Position numbers and translations under genes: made by a program. Positions 7,751 through 17,098 of a DNA stretch of 33,612 nucleotides are shown one piece after another (the first letter of the stretch is position 1; every line of letters begins with the position of its first letter). The DNA comes from Candidatus Hydrogenedentota bacterium (lineage in GTDB: Bacteria > Hydrogenedentota > Hydrogenedentia > Hydrogenedentales > CAITNO01), in contig JAAYBJ010000047.1 of assembly GCA_012730105.1 (NCBI GenBank), forward strand, positions 1 through 33,612, read 5' to 3'. A model generated the notes under the pieces. It was given only the letters and a program-made list of their open reading frames with translations. It was not told where the DNA came from and ran no database searches.

Positions 7751-8704
7751 ATGAATACAAAACAACAGGCTCTCGGGGTGCACGATCATAAATTTGGTCA
7801 GGACCGTCGGCGACCGGGTGAAAAACGCACGATATTTGTCGTGGTAATTACCCTCGTGACCATGGGGGTGGAAATCGGGGCGGGGCTGGCGTTTGGCTCC
7901 ATGGCGCTGCTGGCGGACGGGCTGCATATGGGTTCCCACGCGGTAGCGCTGGGGATTGCCGTGTTCGCCTATGTATACACGCGGCGACATGCCCGGGACG
8001 GGCGGTTCAACTTCGGCACGGGCAAGGTGAACGCTTTGGGCGGTTTCACGGGGGCTATCTTGTTGGTGCTGTTCGCGGTGATGATGGCATGGGCCAGTCT
8101 TGAACGACTGTTATTCCCGGTTGCGATTGCCTTTAACCAGGCCATTCTGGTGGCTGTGGCGGGTTTGATTGTTAATGGAATTTCCGTGTTTATCCTTGGA
8201 GGCCGGAATGAGGAAGAGGAGTATGGCCATCACCATAATCATGTACACGGGCACGAACACGGCCACACGCATGACCACAACCTGCGTTCAGCCTACCTGC
8301 ATGTACTTGCCGACGCGCTGACCTCCGTGTTTGCCATTATCGCCTTGTTGAGCGGCAAGTATCTGGGCTGGGTCTGGATGGACCCGTTCATGGGTATTGC
8401 GGGTGCGGTGCTGGTGGGCGTGTGGTCCCGGGGCCTGGTACTTTCGACAACGCGGGTGCTGCTGGACATGCAGGCCCCGGATGCCATTGTAGCGGCGGTC
8501 CGAAACAGCCTGGAACAAGATGGTGAGGCCCGGGTGACGGACCTTCATGTGTGGTCCATCGGCCCTTGTCTGTATGCGGCCGCGATTAATCTAGTAACGT
8601 CGACACCGAGGCAGGCTGAGTACTACCACGATATGATTCCCCCGGAACTGGGGCTGGTTCATGTGACGATTGAGGTTATTCAGGCGGAAGGGGCATGGGA
8701 ATAA
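7751..8704 (+). CDS. dmeF: CDF family divalent metal efflux transporter, DmeF type
   Basis: A 317-residue inner-membrane cation diffusion facilitator exchanging divalent metal for protons; DmeF members export Co2+ and Ni2+. Six transmembrane segments are apparent. Family signatures include LADGLHMGSHAVALGIAVFA near TM2, carrying a metal-site Asp, and the TM5 HxxxD motif in HVLADALTS. GWVWMDPFMGI in the C-terminal half is typical of DmeF rather than ZitB/CzcD. The loop between TM4 and TM5 is strongly histidine-rich, with ten His among residues 160-176, and is probably a metal-binding loop. The ATG at 7751 is preferred over a GTG at 7742 because the purine-rich site GAGAGGA ends 11 bases before the ATG but only 2 before the GTG. 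A good promoter lies upstream. Confidence 0.88.
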   Translation: MNTKQQALGVHDHKFGQDRRRPGEKRTIFVVVITLVTMGVEIGAGLAFGSMALLADGLHMGSHAVALGIAVFAYVYTRRHARDGRFNFGTGKVNALGGFTGAILLVLFAVMMAWASLERLLFPVAIAFNQAILVAVAGLIVNGISVFILGGRNEEEEYGHHHNHVHGHEHGHTHDHNLRSAYLHVLADALTSVFAIIALLSGKYLGWVWMDPFMGIAGAVLVGVWSRGLVLSTTRVLLDMQAPDAIVAAVRNSLEQDGEARVTDLHVWSIGPCLYAAAINLVTSTPRQAEYYHDMIPPELGLVHVTIEVIQAEGAWE

Positions 8705-8744
8705 GGATTTACAGAACGGTACGGGAATGCAGATAAGAGAAGAG

Positions 8745-8780
8745 GCAACCACGGAATACACGGAACACACGGAAAAAAGA
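8745..8780 (+). repeat. solo third copy of the CACGGAA repeat arm
   Basis: GCAACC is followed by CACGGAATA, CACGGAACA and CACGGAAAAAAGA. This is the same consensus as the two arms around the GxxExxY gene about 2.4 kb away, but here no GxxExxY gene and no second arm are present. It lies between the convergent dmeF and URO-D-family genes. Confidence 0.8.
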
Positions 8781-8858
8781 AGAGGAGCTTGTACTATACA
8801 CCAGGTCGTAGGGTAGAAGGGGATGACGGTTTTTTATGGCACACACGCGGATAGCATA

Positions 8859-9944
8859 TCACGCGTAGGTTCCGAGTTCGAGTCCCCGGTCCACAAAGTA
8901 GCGGTAGGTATCGTAGGACACGGTATTCGGAATGGAATGGTCCGAATGGAGAATATACCCGTAGTTTTCCTTGATCACGGGAATCTTGGCGCTGAGTTCA
9001 CGTTGCACCGCTTCAAGGTTGTTGGAATAGAGGACGCGCACGTCCATGCCGCCCATGAAGGACAGGCGGTCGCCAAACTGCCGGTAGAGTTTCAGCAGGT
9101 CCATGCCCGCCTTCACCTCGATGACCTGCAGGCAGTCGATACCGGCCTCGATCATACCTGGTAACAACGGCTCCACATAGCCGCAGGAATGCATGATGAC
9201 CGGCAGGCCCCGTTCCTTCGCCCAGCCCACGGTGCGCTGGTGTCCCGGCAGAATCAGTTCCCGGTACATGTCCGGCGACATGAAAGGGCGGTTCTTGAAG
9301 CCCATGTCTTCGTAGAACCAGATGCCGTCGGGAACGCCCTCCTCGGCGAAGAGGATTTCCCACAGTGCCACGGTAACCGTTGAAAAGGTGTCCACCATAT
9401 CCCGTACCCAGTCCGGGTCCAGAGCCATGCCTGTCAGCATGTGCTGGTGCCCGCAAACCGGGTGCATCAGTTCGAACACATTGGTGCCGCACCAGGCGAA
9501 GAATCGGTTCTGGTCCCGGGCTGCGCGGCGCGCCTCCCGGTAGCCCTGGAAATTGATGCGGGCGCGGTCCGCGGTGATGAGCGGCTTGATGTGTTCCTCC
9601 CAGCCCGCCCGGTCTTTGACGAGGAAATCCACGTGTTCCGGGGTGCCCTCATGGGTCTTGTAGCGACGCAACAACGCCCCGTTGCCGTCCCGGGCCAGCA
9701 CGGTCTCCTCGGTCTCCTCGACGACTTCGGGCACAAAACCCAGGTGGGCGGTGAAATCGAAAGGCCAGCAAAGGCGGAGGTCGTGGCTGAAGTGATCTTC
9801 CAGGCTTTCCCTGTCACGGATATGGCCTTCGGCGGTCCATCTCGCAACGGTGTCCCCCCAGAAATGCTCAAACACACCGATACGGTCCACAGGCTTTCGC
9901 GCGAGGATGTTGTACACACGTTCCACACTTGTCATCGGCATCAT
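8859..9944 (-). CDS. uroporphyrinogen decarboxylase family protein (MtaA/CmuA-like, metal motif intact)
   Basis: A 361-residue cytoplasmic protein with the URO-D fold. It is more like the corrinoid-dependent methyltransferase branch (MtaA/CmuA) than HemE. The metal-binding pair H252-x-C254 is present in MHSCGYVEPLLPGMIEAG, with a further C271 shortly after; GYRE and FMGGMDVRVLYSNN are other family-like stretches. No corrinoid protein or haem gene is adjacent, so haem synthesis is unlikely. The family is expanded in Hydrogenedentota and Lentisphaerota with unknown substrates. The start ATG at 9944 has AAAGG about 8 bases upstream. It begins 50 bases after the hisC stop on the same strand and may be the last gene of that run. 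A second, divergent family member lies at 30329-31321. Confidence 0.85.
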   Translation of the reverse strand: MMPMTSVERVYNILARKPVDRIGVFEHFWGDTVARWTAEGHIRDRESLEDHFSHDLRLCWPFDFTAHLGFVPEVVEETEETVLARDGNGALLRRYKTHEGTPEHVDFLVKDRAGWEEHIKPLITADRARINFQGYREARRAARDQNRFFAWCGTNVFELMHPVCGHQHMLTGMALDPDWVRDMVDTFSTVTVALWEILFAEEGVPDGIWFYEDMGFKNRPFMSPDMYRELILPGHQRTVGWAKERGLPVIMHSCGYVEPLLPGMIEAGIDCLQVIEVKAGMDLLKLYRQFGDRLSFMGGMDVRVLYSNNLEAVQRELSAKIPVIKENYGYILHSDHSIPNTVSYDTYRYFVDRGLELGTYA

Positions 9945-9994
9945 GGCTGGGCCTTTACGTCACATGGAGGCATGGAGAATACGATGAGGAACTA

Positions 9995-11050
9995 TTACCG
10001 GGTGATGATGTCACGCAGGGCGTCGATCAGGCGATCGCATTCCTCGTCGGTGCCGATGGAAATGCGCAGGGCATTTTTCAGGCGCGGCTGCGGGAAGTAG
10101 CGCACGAGCACATGGTGTTCCCGGAGCGCTTCGAAAAGGGCAGCGGCGCTCGGCGTGCCGTTCCAGCGGGCAAGCAGAAAGTTGCTGCTGGACTCGGGCA
10201 CCAGAAAGCCCATATCCAACAGGGCGTCGCGCAGGCGTGCGCGGCTGGCGCGGATTTGGGCCGTCCGCATTTTCATATAGTCCTGGTCTTCAATGGCCGC
10301 CAGCCCGGCCGCCTGGCTGAAGGTGTTCAGGTTATACGAGTCCTTGATCTTGACGAATTCACGGATCAGTTCCGGACGCGCCACGGCCGTGCCGATGCGT
10401 AGTCCGGCCAGGCCGTAAGACTTGGAGAAGGTGCGCGTGACGATGACATTGTCGAACTGTTCGGGGAAGTCCATGCAGCTATCGTCGCCAAAATCGACGT
10501 AAGCCTCATCGATCAGAACAATGCCTTTGAATGCGTCGCAGAAGCGTTTGACTTCCTCCCTTGGATAGGCCACGCCGGTGGGGGCATTCGGCCGGGTGAG
10601 GAAGCACAGGCGCCCTCGCGCCGCGTAAAATTCGGGCGTCAACTGAAAGTCATCGTCCAGCGGAATATAGTTCAGGGAGCAGCCGTGCAGTCGGCACAGC
10701 ACTTCGTACAGGGTGTAGGTGGGATACGCGGCGACAATGGTGTCGCCGGGATCGACGAAGGCGCGCAGCGCCATGGCGAGGATTTCGTCCATGCCATTGC
10801 CAACAACCACCCAGTCTTCGCCCGGCACGCCGTAACACCTTGCACAGGCGCGGCGCAGGGCGGTGGCCATGGGGTCCGGGTACTTGCGCAGATCGGCCAT
10901 GTCCATCGTCTGAATGGCTTCGAGCACCTTCGGAGAGGGCGGGTAGGGGTTCTCGTTGGTGTTCAGTTTGACGAAGCCGCCTTCCCGGGGCTGTTCACCC
11001 GGTGTATAGCCGTCCACATCCGCCAGTATTTTACGTCCGTACTTGTTCAT
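9995..11050 (-). CDS. hisC: histidinol-phosphate aminotransferase
   Basis: A 351-residue fold-type I PLP aminotransferase, converting imidazole-acetol phosphate and glutamate to histidinol phosphate in histidine synthesis. Visible landmarks are LNTNENPYPPSP (29-40), GNGMDEIL (84-91, cofactor phosphate site), NAPTG (155-159), DEAYVDF with D181, and TFSKSYGLAGLRIG carrying the Schiff-base lysine K210. The length is normal for HisC. The hisD stop and the hisC ATG overlap by one base (TAATG), indicating translational coupling. Some HisC proteins also act on aromatic amino acids, but adjacency to hisD supports the histidine role. Confidence 0.95.
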   Translation of the reverse strand: MNKYGRKILADVDGYTPGEQPREGGFVKLNTNENPYPPSPKVLEAIQTMDMADLRKYPDPMATALRRACARCYGVPGEDWVVVGNGMDEILAMALRAFVDPGDTIVAAYPTYTLYEVLCRLHGCSLNYIPLDDDFQLTPEFYAARGRLCFLTRPNAPTGVAYPREEVKRFCDAFKGIVLIDEAYVDFGDDSCMDFPEQFDNVIVTRTFSKSYGLAGLRIGTAVARPELIREFVKIKDSYNLNTFSQAAGLAAIEDQDYMKMRTAQIRASRARLRDALLDMGFLVPESSSNFLLARWNGTPSAAALFEALREHHVLVRYFPQPRLKNALRISIGTDEECDRLIDALRDIITR

Positions 11051-12366
11051 TACCGCACATCCCTGATCCGGACAGTCACCGATTCCGCGTGGGCCTCGAG
11101 TCCTTCCAGCGTTGCCAGTTCCTCGATGTCATGGGCGTCGCGCATCAGCCGCTCCCGGGAATACTGCATAATGTTGGTCACCTTGCGGAAGTCGTCCGCG
11201 GAGAGGGGGGAGGCGTAGCGTGCGCGGCGCATGGTGGGCAGAATGTGGTTCGGCCCGGCGTAATAATCGCCCACGGCCACGGGGGTCATGGCGCCCAGCA
11301 TGATGGCGCCCGCGTTGACGATCTTGTCCGCGTCCCGGGGCGCGTATTCGGTTTGCACGCTCAAGTGCTCCGGCGCGGCCAGGTTGGCCAGTTCAATGGC
11401 GGTTTCCATGTCCGGGGTAACGACCACCGCTCCGAAGTTGCCTAGCGCCTTTTCGATGATGGCGGCGCGCGACAGCACCCGCATGCGTTCCTCGACCCGT
11501 TTCATTACGGCTTCCGCCAGTTTTTTTGACGGTGTGAACAACAGGCACAGCGCCTCTTCGTCATGTTCCGCCTGGGCGAGCAGTTCCGCTGCCACGTGGT
11601 TCGGGTTCGCGGTTTTATCCGCGAGCACCACCACCTCGGACGGCCCGGCCTCGCTGTCAATATCGACAATACCGCGGACGAGCGCCTTCGCCAGGGTGAC
11701 GTAGGCGTTGCCCGGGCCCGTGATCTTGACGACCGGCGGGATCGTTTCCGTGCCATAGGCCAGCGCCGCGATCGCCTGCACCCCGCCCACGCGGAACACG
11801 CGGGTAGCGCCGGCCAGGCGCGCCGCGGCTAGCACGGCCGGGTGTATCGATCCGCGGAATGACGGGGGCGATACCATGATGATGGTTTTCACGCCTGCTA
11901 CGCGGGCAGGCACGATGTTCATGAGCACGGAGGAGGGGTAAAAGGCCTTGCCGCCCGGCACGTACACCCCGGCCGTTTCAATGGGCGTGATGCGCTGTCC
12001 GTACATCGAACCGTCCGGCAGTGATTCTTCCCAGGATTCGCGCAGGTTTTTGGCATGGAAGGCGCGGATATGCTCATGGGCGCGTTCGAGCATGGCAATG
12101 ACCCGCTTGGGTACCACGGCCAGGGCCTCCGCGATTTTGGCCTCGTCCAGTTCAATCTGTCCGGGCTCCAGTTTCACATGATCGAAACGCTCGGTGTACT
12201 CCAGCAGGGCGGCGTCGCCCCGGGCGCGCACGTCCTCGATAATGGCCTCCACCGATTTGCGGCGCTCCTTTTGCGGGCCGCCATCGCCGACACGTTCGGC
12301 GGTCGCGAGGATATACTGCTTCACCTCCGCGAGGTGTTCTGAGGATGTGATTTCAAAAAATTTCAT
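11050..12366 (-). CDS. hisD: histidinol dehydrogenase
   Basis: A 438-residue enzyme catalysing the last two steps of histidine synthesis, the NAD-dependent four-electron oxidation of histidinol. Zinc ligands expected from E. coli HisD are all present: Q265 and H268 in LLAQAEHDE, D367 in VGDYYAGPNH, and H426 in EGLEAHAES. The catalytic pair E333-H334 is in APEHLSVQ. ITGPGNAYVTLAK and DSEAGPSEVVVLAD are standard family blocks. It lies 29 bases after murA and overlaps hisC by one base. hisG, which accompanies murA, hisD and hisC in many proteobacteria, is absent here. Confidence 0.96.
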   Translation of the reverse strand: MKFFEITSSEHLAEVKQYILATAERVGDGGPQKERRKSVEAIIEDVRARGDAALLEYTERFDHVKLEPGQIELDEAKIAEALAVVPKRVIAMLERAHEHIRAFHAKNLRESWEESLPDGSMYGQRITPIETAGVYVPGGKAFYPSSVLMNIVPARVAGVKTIIMVSPPSFRGSIHPAVLAAARLAGATRVFRVGGVQAIAALAYGTETIPPVVKITGPGNAYVTLAKALVRGIVDIDSEAGPSEVVVLADKTANPNHVAAELLAQAEHDEEALCLLFTPSKKLAEAVMKRVEERMRVLSRAAIIEKALGNFGAVVVTPDMETAIELANLAAPEHLSVQTEYAPRDADKIVNAGAIMLGAMTPVAVGDYYAGPNHILPTMRRARYASPLSADDFRKVTNIMQYSRERLMRDAHDIEELATLEGLEAHAESVTVRIRDVR

Positions 12367-12395
12367 GATTGTTTCCTGCGGGCGCCGTTTAAACG

Positions 12396-13649
12396 CTATT
12401 CCCGGACCCGCCGTATGTCAGCGCCCAGCGCGGCCAGGCGCTCTTCAATGCGTTCATAGCCGCGATCGATATGATATACGCGCTGCACCAGGGTTTCACC
12501 GCGCGGTGCCGAAAGCCCGGCAATCACCAGCGAAGCGCTGGCGCGCAGATCGCTTGCCATGACGGGGGCGCCTTTCAGGTAGGGCACGCCCCGGATAATC
12601 GCCGTGTTGCCGCTCAATTCGATGTCGGCGCCCATGCGGTTCAGTTCGGCCGCCTGCATGAAGCGGTTTTCAAACACGGTTTCCTTAATTGTACCATTTC
12701 CGTCGGCGCAGGAGAGCAGCGCCATCATTTGGGCCTGCAGGTCCGTAGGAAAACCGGGGTAGGGCTGTGTGATGAGGTCCACTGCGCGCAAATCATCGCG
12801 CGCGTTTACACGGATGTCGTTCCCGCAGGATTCCACTTCCGCCCCGGTGGCGCGCAATTTTTCCAGGAAACTGGTCAAATGCGCTTCGCGCGCATCCAGC
12901 ACCGTCACATCGCCGTGGGTGACCGCGCCCGCAATCAGGAACGTGCCCGCCTCAATCCGGTCCGGGATGACCGTGTGCTCCACCCCCTTCAGTTCAGGCA
13001 CCCCTGTAATGGTCACCGTGTCCGTGCCGGCTCCGGCGATTTGTGCGCCCATGGCATTCAGGAAATCGGCGAGATCCTCTATTTCCGGTTCCCGTGCCGC
13101 GTTGGTGAGCCGTGTGACGCCTTCGGCCCGGGAAGCCGCCATAATCAGGGTTTCCGTGGCGCCCACGCTCGGGAAATCCAAGGAAAACGAGGCGCCACGC
13201 AGACGGCCTTCCGCGATGACATAGCCCTCGTCCAATTCAATGGAGCAGCCCAGCGCTTCCAGCCCTTTCAGGTGAATGTCCACGGGCCGCGTGCCGATGG
13301 CGCAACCGCCCGGCAGGGATACCCGCGCGCGCCCGAAACGCGCCACCAGCGGTCCGAGGACAAAGAAGGACGCCCGCATCTTGCGGACCAGATCATAGGG
13401 CGCGTAGGGCGTGGTGATGGGCGTTGTGTCCAGGGTCATGTACCGTCCGGTAAACTCTGTGATAGCGCCCATGTGGGACAGCAGTTTGTCCATGGAAAAA
13501 ATATCGTGCAGGCAGGGCACATTGTGGAGGACACAGGGGGATTCCGCCAGTATGGAGGCTGCCATAAGGGGCAGCGCGGCGTTTTTGGCGCCGCGCAGGT
13601 GGACGCACCCGCGTAGCGGCCGGCCGCCGTGAATGACTATGGTGTCCAT
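12396..13649 (-). CDS. murA: UDP-N-acetylglucosamine 1-carboxyvinyltransferase
   Basis: A 417-residue cytoplasmic enzyme that transfers enolpyruvate from PEP to UDP-GlcNAc, the first committed step of peptidoglycan synthesis and the target of fosfomycin. K22 lies in RGAKNAALPL and the catalytic cysteine C116 in SLPGGCAIGTRPVD, so the fosfomycin-sensitive Cys form is present, not the Asp variant. The length matches E. coli MurA (419). The ATG at 13649 is chosen because GAGGA lies 8 bases upstream; an in-frame TTG at 13664 would add five residues. It is 29 bases upstream of hisD. A terminator-like hairpin lies between it and secG. Confidence 0.96.
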   Translation of the reverse strand: MDTIVIHGGRPLRGCVHLRGAKNAALPLMAASILAESPCVLHNVPCLHDIFSMDKLLSHMGAITEFTGRYMTLDTTPITTPYAPYDLVRKMRASFFVLGPLVARFGRARVSLPGGCAIGTRPVDIHLKGLEALGCSIELDEGYVIAEGRLRGASFSLDFPSVGATETLIMAASRAEGVTRLTNAAREPEIEDLADFLNAMGAQIAGAGTDTVTITGVPELKGVEHTVIPDRIEAGTFLIAGAVTHGDVTVLDAREAHLTSFLEKLRATGAEVESCGNDIRVNARDDLRAVDLITQPYPGFPTDLQAQMMALLSCADGNGTIKETVFENRFMQAAELNRMGADIELSGNTAIIRGVPYLKGAPVMASDLRASASLVIAGLSAPRGETLVQRVYHIDRGYERIEERLAALGADIRRVRE

Positions 13650-13671
13650 GATGCTGTTCCTCAACAGTGCG

Positions 13672-13711
13672 CGTTAAAAAGTAAAGCCCAAAGCGAAGCG
13701 CGCCTTGGGCT
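13672..13711 (-). terminator. intrinsic terminator after secG
   Basis: On the minus strand, 20 bases after the secG stop, AGCCCAA pairs with TTGGGCT (7 bp). After one mismatch, a further GCG/CGC pairs, leaving a 5-base loop. The hairpin is followed by TTACTTTTT. The murA start is only about 35 bases from the hairpin, so murA is served by readthrough or by a promoter overlapping this element. Confidence 0.55.
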
Positions 13712-13730
13712 GAAACAAAGATATCAAAAA

Positions 13731-14372
13731 TTACTGTGCCGCGGCATCCGCAGCAGGCGCCGCTTCCACCGGTGCGGCATCCGCAGCGGGAGCCGCCTCT
13801 GCGGGAGTCACCTCTATCGGAGCCGCTTCCGCCGGCGTTGCTTCCACAGGCGTTACTTCCACAGGCGTTACTTCCACCGGGGTCGCTTCGGCTGGAGCAG
13901 CTTCCACGGGCGTTACTTCCACCGGGGTCGCTTCGGCTGGAGCGGCTTCCACGGGCGTTACTTCCACCGGGGTCGCTTCGCTTGAAACGGCTTCCCCTTC
14001 GACGACCGTTGCCGCAGCCTCGGTGGCGGGCGCCTCTCCCTCAGTGAAAAGGGATTCCATGGAGATTGCGGGCGTTGCATCGACGAGTTCCGGCGCGGCC
14101 TGCCGTCCGACCCTGCCGGACAGGATGGACATGACCAGCGCCAGCATCATGAAGATGCCCGCGGAAGCGTAAGTGATTTTCTGGGGCAGGCTTTTCGAGG
14201 AACGCGGCCCGAATATGGTATCCATGCCGCCGCCCATGCCGAAAGCGCCTGCGAGCCCCTGGCCCTTGCCCTTCTGGAGCAGCACAATGATAATCAGCCC
14301 GAAACAGGCCGGGATGTACAGCAGAAGGATGAGCCACCACAAGGTGTTCAGACTGAAGATGATGTCTAGCAT
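13731..14372 (-). CDS. secG: preprotein translocase subunit SecG with long low-complexity tail
   Basis: A 213-residue inner-membrane subunit of the SecYEG channel. The first part is ordinary SecG: a transmembrane segment at about 10-32, the signature VLLQKGKGQGLAGAFG at 30-45, FGPRSSKSLPQKIT, and a second transmembrane segment at about 67-85. SecG is usually 70-115 residues long. Here about 100 extra residues follow, composed almost only of Ala, Pro, Glu, Val and Thr in repeats of EATPVEVTPVEAAPA type. By E. coli topology the tail would be periplasmic. It lies 64 bases downstream of tpiA and is followed by a likely terminator. SecG beside tpiA is a common bacterial arrangement, which supports the call. 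Confidence 0.92.
   Translation of the reverse strand: MLDIIFSLNTLWWLILLLYIPACFGLIIIVLLQKGKGQGLAGAFGMGGGMDTIFGPRSSKSLPQKITYASAGIFMMLALVMSILSGRVGRQAAPELVDATPAISMESLFTEGEAPATEAAATVVEGEAVSSEATPVEVTPVEAAPAEATPVEVTPVEAAPAEATPVEVTPVEVTPVEATPAEAAPIEVTPAEAAPAADAAPVEAAPAADAAAQ
13881..13970 (-). repeat. 45-bp tandem repeat encoding the SecG tail
   Basis: Two adjacent 45-bp copies (13881-13925 and 13926-13970) differ by a single A/G change, and diverged partial copies extend on both sides. Each copy encodes a 15-residue Glu/Ala/Thr/Pro/Val unit in frame. The near identity suggests recent expansion by slippage or unequal recombination. Confidence 0.85.
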
Positions 14373-14436
14373 ACCCTCGATTTTCCTTTTCGTAGACGCG
14401 GCCCGGGGTTATTCAATCCGCCGCGCTTGCGTTATT

Positions 14437-15198
<762 letters not shown>

Positions 15199-15587
15199 AA
15201 AATACCTCTTTTTCAATTAGAATGGCTTGGGAACAAAGACATGCGCACCCCGCTTCCACGGCCATGTGCGCGGATATGGCGGGCAGACGTCCCTTGACAC
15301 ACGCACCGCTGAACCACAAGAATACCATAGATAGGCGAAAAAATGCAAACGCCTCCCGCTTTATATTTCGTAATCTGTCCCTGTTTTACCCTGCAGGCTA
15401 GTTTCCTGAATCCCTACATGGGATTCCGCTGAAAACCCTATCGGGCAACAATGAACCCTCACCAACACTTGTGGATAATGACAAGAGTAGAACTTGGAAA
15501 CGAGCGCAAAGACGTCCATCCCACTACAGAACAAGAAGGTAGCTAATTCTCGGAGGGAAAAGGAAGATGGACCCGAGGTAACAGAAC
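15199..15587. other. 389-base gap between tpiA and the 436-residue protein gene
   Basis: No gene is supported here; the reading frames that exist have no coding character. The only signal noticed is a possible tpiA promoter close to its left side, listed separately. The rest could include the 3' untranslated part of the envelope cluster, but no terminator hairpin was recognised. Confidence 0.5.
15319..15348 (-). promoter_or_regulatory. possible promoter for tpiA and downstream genes
   Basis: On the minus strand TTGCAT (15343-15348) and TATTCT (15319-15324) are 18 bases apart and lie about 120 bases upstream of the tpiA start. The match is moderate and the position plausible. Confidence 0.35.
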
Positions 15588-16898
15588 CTACAGCTCCTGT
15601 GGTGTGGATTCGTTCGTCTGAACATCCTCCTGTGGAATTTCCTCCGGGGTGACTGGCAGTGATTCCACGTTGTCCAGAGGCGGTTTGGCGACAACCGGCC
15701 CGAATCCGCGGGCAATCAGGGCGATTCGCTTTTTCTCGGGATCCAGGATGCAAATTTGGTCTTTTCCAAGCAGAAAAACAGCATAATCACCTGCGATGTG
15801 GGTGCCGTTTCTTACTGGCCACTGTACAAAAAAGGGGAGTATCTCATAGCGTGCATGTCTGCCTTGCTCATATCGCTGTGGGGAAATGGTATAAGGGCGA
15901 TAGCCTTGCTTAATTCCGCGCACATTCAACCAACCCCAGGAATCTGAATCGAATTCCCACTTTTCGGCATCACCGAAACTCCTGAATTTTCTAAAGTCAC
16001 CCCGAGTCTTAATATCCCACCCTTCCTTATACTCGCCATCAAATAATTTAATGGCCGAGTGTGGGGAAAAATCTTCCAAGAGCAGTTTCGTCTCATACTT
16101 CCCATTAATATTCATCAGAACATACAAATCGAATCCACTTTCCCAGCAAATGCGCTGAACGGTCTTATGTTCCTTGTTGCCCGTTCCTTCCTGTATCTCT
16201 TCAGTGACTTTCCTCGGGCATGCACATAAGCGGTCCGGTATACCGTCCATGTCAAGCGTTGCGATTACTTCTTTGTCATTGCCGGCCAAATCGCTTCTGA
16301 GGACGTTTTTCCCGTCAGGAGAGATGTAATACAAATCATAGTCCTCTTTCATCTCAAAGGCTGATGCCGGGACTACCTGCAGTTCCGTAACCATGTTCAT
16401 GGATTCCTCGCCGCCGTAGGTGACGAAGAACAACCGTGAATAACTTATGCAATGCAGGAAAAGCGTTGCTGCCACCGCTTTCGGAACCAACCATTTCCGT
16501 CCGTAAAGGGCCGCGAGGAAAAAGGGAAACTCAATGATCATGGTTAGCACAAAAGTAACACATACCATGGTCCAGAATACGGGTATCAAGTTTTCGATGG
16601 TTATATCACCCATGATTTGGTCTGCATACCGACTATTGAGGAACTGCATACCAAGCCATGCGGAGGCAACGTTGGCGGCAATCATTGAGAAGAATATGCG
16701 AAACATCCAAACCCGCGGTCTCCATGCACGAAAAAGCGTACACAGCAACAGCCCTTCCACAATACCGATGATCCACGTGAGGAACAAAAGATGAAATTCA
16801 AATCGGGCGTTAAATGACGGCCCCATATTCGCATGGGCGATAGCCGGTAATATAGTGGTCAGAAACGTAATCAACACCATCTGCCGTAGCTGTTTCAT
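15588..16898 (-). CDS. hypothetical membrane protein with C-terminal soluble domain
   Basis: A 436-residue protein of unrecognised family. Residues 1-23 resemble a signal peptide or first membrane segment (ILPAIAHA). Hydrophobic segments follow near 35-60, 70-90, 105-130 and 135-160. After about 180 the protein is hydrophilic, with YYISPDGKNVLRSDLAG suggesting a propeller-like or TolB-like repeat, and ends in an acidic Pro/Glu-rich tail. The architecture suggests a polytopic membrane anchor with a large soluble domain. The ATG at 16898 has GGAG five bases upstream; an in-frame GTG 15 bases earlier is possible. It is the last gene of the minus-strand envelope cluster, about 200 bases after the SUMF1-domain gene, and may have its own promoter. 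Confidence 0.75.
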   Translation of the reverse strand: MKQLRQMVLITFLTTILPAIAHANMGPSFNARFEFHLLFLTWIIGIVEGLLLCTLFRAWRPRVWMFRIFFSMIAANVASAWLGMQFLNSRYADQIMGDITIENLIPVFWTMVCVTFVLTMIIEFPFFLAALYGRKWLVPKAVAATLFLHCISYSRLFFVTYGGEESMNMVTELQVVPASAFEMKEDYDLYYISPDGKNVLRSDLAGNDKEVIATLDMDGIPDRLCACPRKVTEEIQEGTGNKEHKTVQRICWESGFDLYVLMNINGKYETKLLLEDFSPHSAIKLFDGEYKEGWDIKTRGDFRKFRSFGDAEKWEFDSDSWGWLNVRGIKQGYRPYTISPQRYEQGRHARYEILPFFVQWPVRNGTHIAGDYAVFLLGKDQICILDPEKKRIALIARGFGPVVAKPPLDNVESLPVTPEEIPQEDVQTNESTPQEL

Positions 16899-17098
16899 GG
16901 TTGCTCCGAGCACTGGGGACAGTATGTTTATCTCTCATCTTCGGGTCGGTTTTTTTGTAGCGCAGGACGCGCCCGCAAAGCGTTTCAACATGAAGAATAA
17001 ACGCTGTGTCGCCACAGAGTTGTCCTGTCCATTGGCAATACACTATTTCAACGCTAATGTCAAGAAGTTTTTCAAGGCAATATTATGAAGGTCGTGTT

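Noticed and set aside
8866-8895. tRNA-like 3' end with a T-loop-like GTTCGAGTCC and CCA-like ending
   Set aside because: It lies inside the C-terminal codons of the URO-D-family gene, and no acceptor, D or anticodon arms can be matched upstream.
12471-13616. Long plus-strand open frame of 381 codons
   Set aside because: It is the opposite strand of murA, whose catalytic motifs are intact; the plus-strand translation is rich in His and Arg, typical of a shadow frame in GC-rich DNA.
13836-13985. Regular repeats that could suggest a CRISPR-like array
   Set aside because: They are 45-bp in-frame repeats within secG, without distinct spacers, and encode the Ala/Pro/Glu/Val tail.
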